Shown here in pieces: positions 49,249 through 49,928 of a DNA stretch of 49,928 nucleotides. This DNA comes from Oscillospiraceae bacterium. GTDB taxonomy: Bacteria; Bacillota; Clostridia; Oscillospirales; Oscillospiraceae. Position 1 is the stretch's first letter. Each line of letters starts with the position of its first letter. The stretch is taken from NCBI GenBank assembly GCA_024685535.1, contig JAIKVS010000011.1, positions 1-49,928 of the forward strand. Direction: 5' to 3'. The translations under genes were made by a program, and so were the position numbers. The notes below the pieces were generated by a model. It saw only the letters and a list, made by a program, of their open reading frames with translations. It was not told where the DNA came from and ran no database searches.

Positions 49249-49928
49249 GCCTTTTTCACCTCCGCTGTATGCGGTGCACGGTCGGCCTTGTCATCCTGGA
49301 GCCGCGGATCTTCAGGGCGTGAATACCTCTCCGCAGGCCTTACTACGAAACTTGCCTCACGGCGGTTATCCGAACCCTTTATATATGCCAGCAGCATCCA
49401 GCAGGAAATAAGTGAAGAGCCGCCTCTGGACATGAACGGGAATGTGACTCCGGTAAATGGAAGCAGATCCATAGATCCGAATACATTCAAGGCTACCTGC
49501 ACCAGCATTATAGTCACAGCAGCGCACGATGCGATTGAATAGAATGCGCTCCTGCAGTGTCTGGCGCTCCTTACGGCGAATACGGCTATTGCACATATGG
49601 CAAGTATAGAGCTCATAGCAATCAGAAGCCCCTGCTCCTCGCTCACTACACCGAACACCATATCGGTGTTTGCTGCCACTATGCTCTGCAGCCAACCATT
49701 GCCGGCGCCTTTGCCGAAGAGCCCTCCTGCCGCAGCGGCGGACATGGTCCTAACCTGCTGGTAGCCTTTATCGAAGACGTCATCCCAGGCATGCCCCCAC
49801 GTTGCAAAACGCGAAGCGACGTAAGGTCTTGCACTTATAGCCATTAGTCCTGCTATCACCGCGGAGGAGATGGCGAGGACAACTGTGGCGATGGAGCCGG
49901 AACGCATGAACGAGATGATAAGGAAGCA
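49245..49928 (-). CDS. FtsW/RodA-family peptidoglycan polymerase, partial
   Basis: C-terminal part of a SEDS-family lipid II polymerase, cut by the window end. The reading frame stays open to the last base (CFLIISFMRSGSIATV...), so the ORF-track Met at 49907 is internal. Family marks are DMVFGVVSEEQGLLIAMS and the signature GVTFPFMSRGGSSLISCWMLLAYI. It ends in a charged cytoplasmic tail of about 50 residues. It precedes the PBP gene with a four-base overlap, the usual SEDS-PBP pairing. Confidence 0.9.
   Translation of the reverse strand, partial: CFLIISFMRSGSIATVVLAISSAVIAGLMAISARPYVASRFATWGHAWDDVFDKGYQQVRTMSAAAAGGLFGKGAGNGWLQSIVAANTDMVFGVVSEEQGLLIAMSSILAICAIAVFAVRSARHCRSAFYSIASCAAVTIMLVQVALNVFGSMDLLPFTGVTFPFMSRGGSSLISCWMLLAYIKGSDNRREASFVVRPAERYSRPEDPRLQDDKADRAPHTAEVKKA

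Noticed and set aside
49245-49907. Treating the FtsW/RodA ORF as complete from Met 49907
   Set aside because: The frame is open to the window edge with hydrophobic residues continuing upstream, and the family is about twice this length, so the gene is truncated by the window.

Overview
The window looks like a chromosomal segment from an anaerobic Clostridia-type Firmicute of moderate GC. This is inferred from sequence, not from any search. The support is strong AGGAGG ribosome binding sites, sigma-A promoters (TTGACA-N17-TAAAAT), a T-box leader on pheS, a CIRCE/HrcA operator on groES-groEL, an IreB-type protein, a YtrA-type GntR operon, an EFR1-family flavodoxin/ferredoxin protein, a GerMN-domain lipoprotein and no respiratory genes. 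I saw no rRNA, tRNA, CRISPR array, transposase or phage gene.

Layout: 0.3-6.0 kb is a complete Opp/Dpp peptide ABC importer (lipoprotein, two permeases, two ATPases), with an attenuator hairpin after the binding protein. 6.1-7.1 kb holds a YbaK-type deacylase and a SLOG/DUF1273 protein. 7.2-10.7 kb is the most unusual locus. A strong promoter drives a phosphate acyltransferase, an SCP2-type thiolase, and a zinc-ribbon/OB-fold (DUF35) protein fused to two tandem acyl-carrier-protein-like domains whose DSL motif is replaced by GPSV. 10.7-15.4 kb carries envelope and redox genes: an LRR_5 protein, a tail-anchored protein, an EFR1 protein, an HtrA protease and a PAP2 phosphatase. 15.4-18.6 kb is threonine synthase, a ThrH-like homoserine phosphotransferase and a GerMN lipoprotein. 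18.7-22.6 kb has a PspC protein, a small membrane protein, and an autoregulated YtrA-ABC-permease operon ending in a 50-residue ORF.

22.6-26.7 kb (minus strand) is one transcription unit: response regulator, sensor kinase, lysophospholipid acyltransferase homologue, PAP2-like membrane protein and acyl-ACP thioesterase. This suggests sensor-controlled lipid remodelling. 26.9-27.5 kb is a guanylate-kinase homologue without the P-loop lysine. 27.7-30.4 kb has a small membrane protein and two tandem DUF362 paralogues. 30.6-34.7 kb (minus) is groES-groEL and a lipid kinase plus RNA methyltransferase pair. 35-37.3 kb is an unknown protein and CstA. 37.4-38.5 kb is alanine racemase.

38.6-45.3 kb (plus) is T-box-pheS-pheT, ireB, an OGG-type glycosylase and IMP dehydrogenase. 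PheT carries an extra, degenerate tRNA-binding-like domain. 45.3-49.9 kb (minus) is a cell-wall cluster: FtsW/RodA (cut by the window end), a penicillin-binding transpeptidase, an ABC-F ATPase and a DUF218 protein. Many transcription units end in clear intrinsic terminators, several of them bidirectional between convergent genes.
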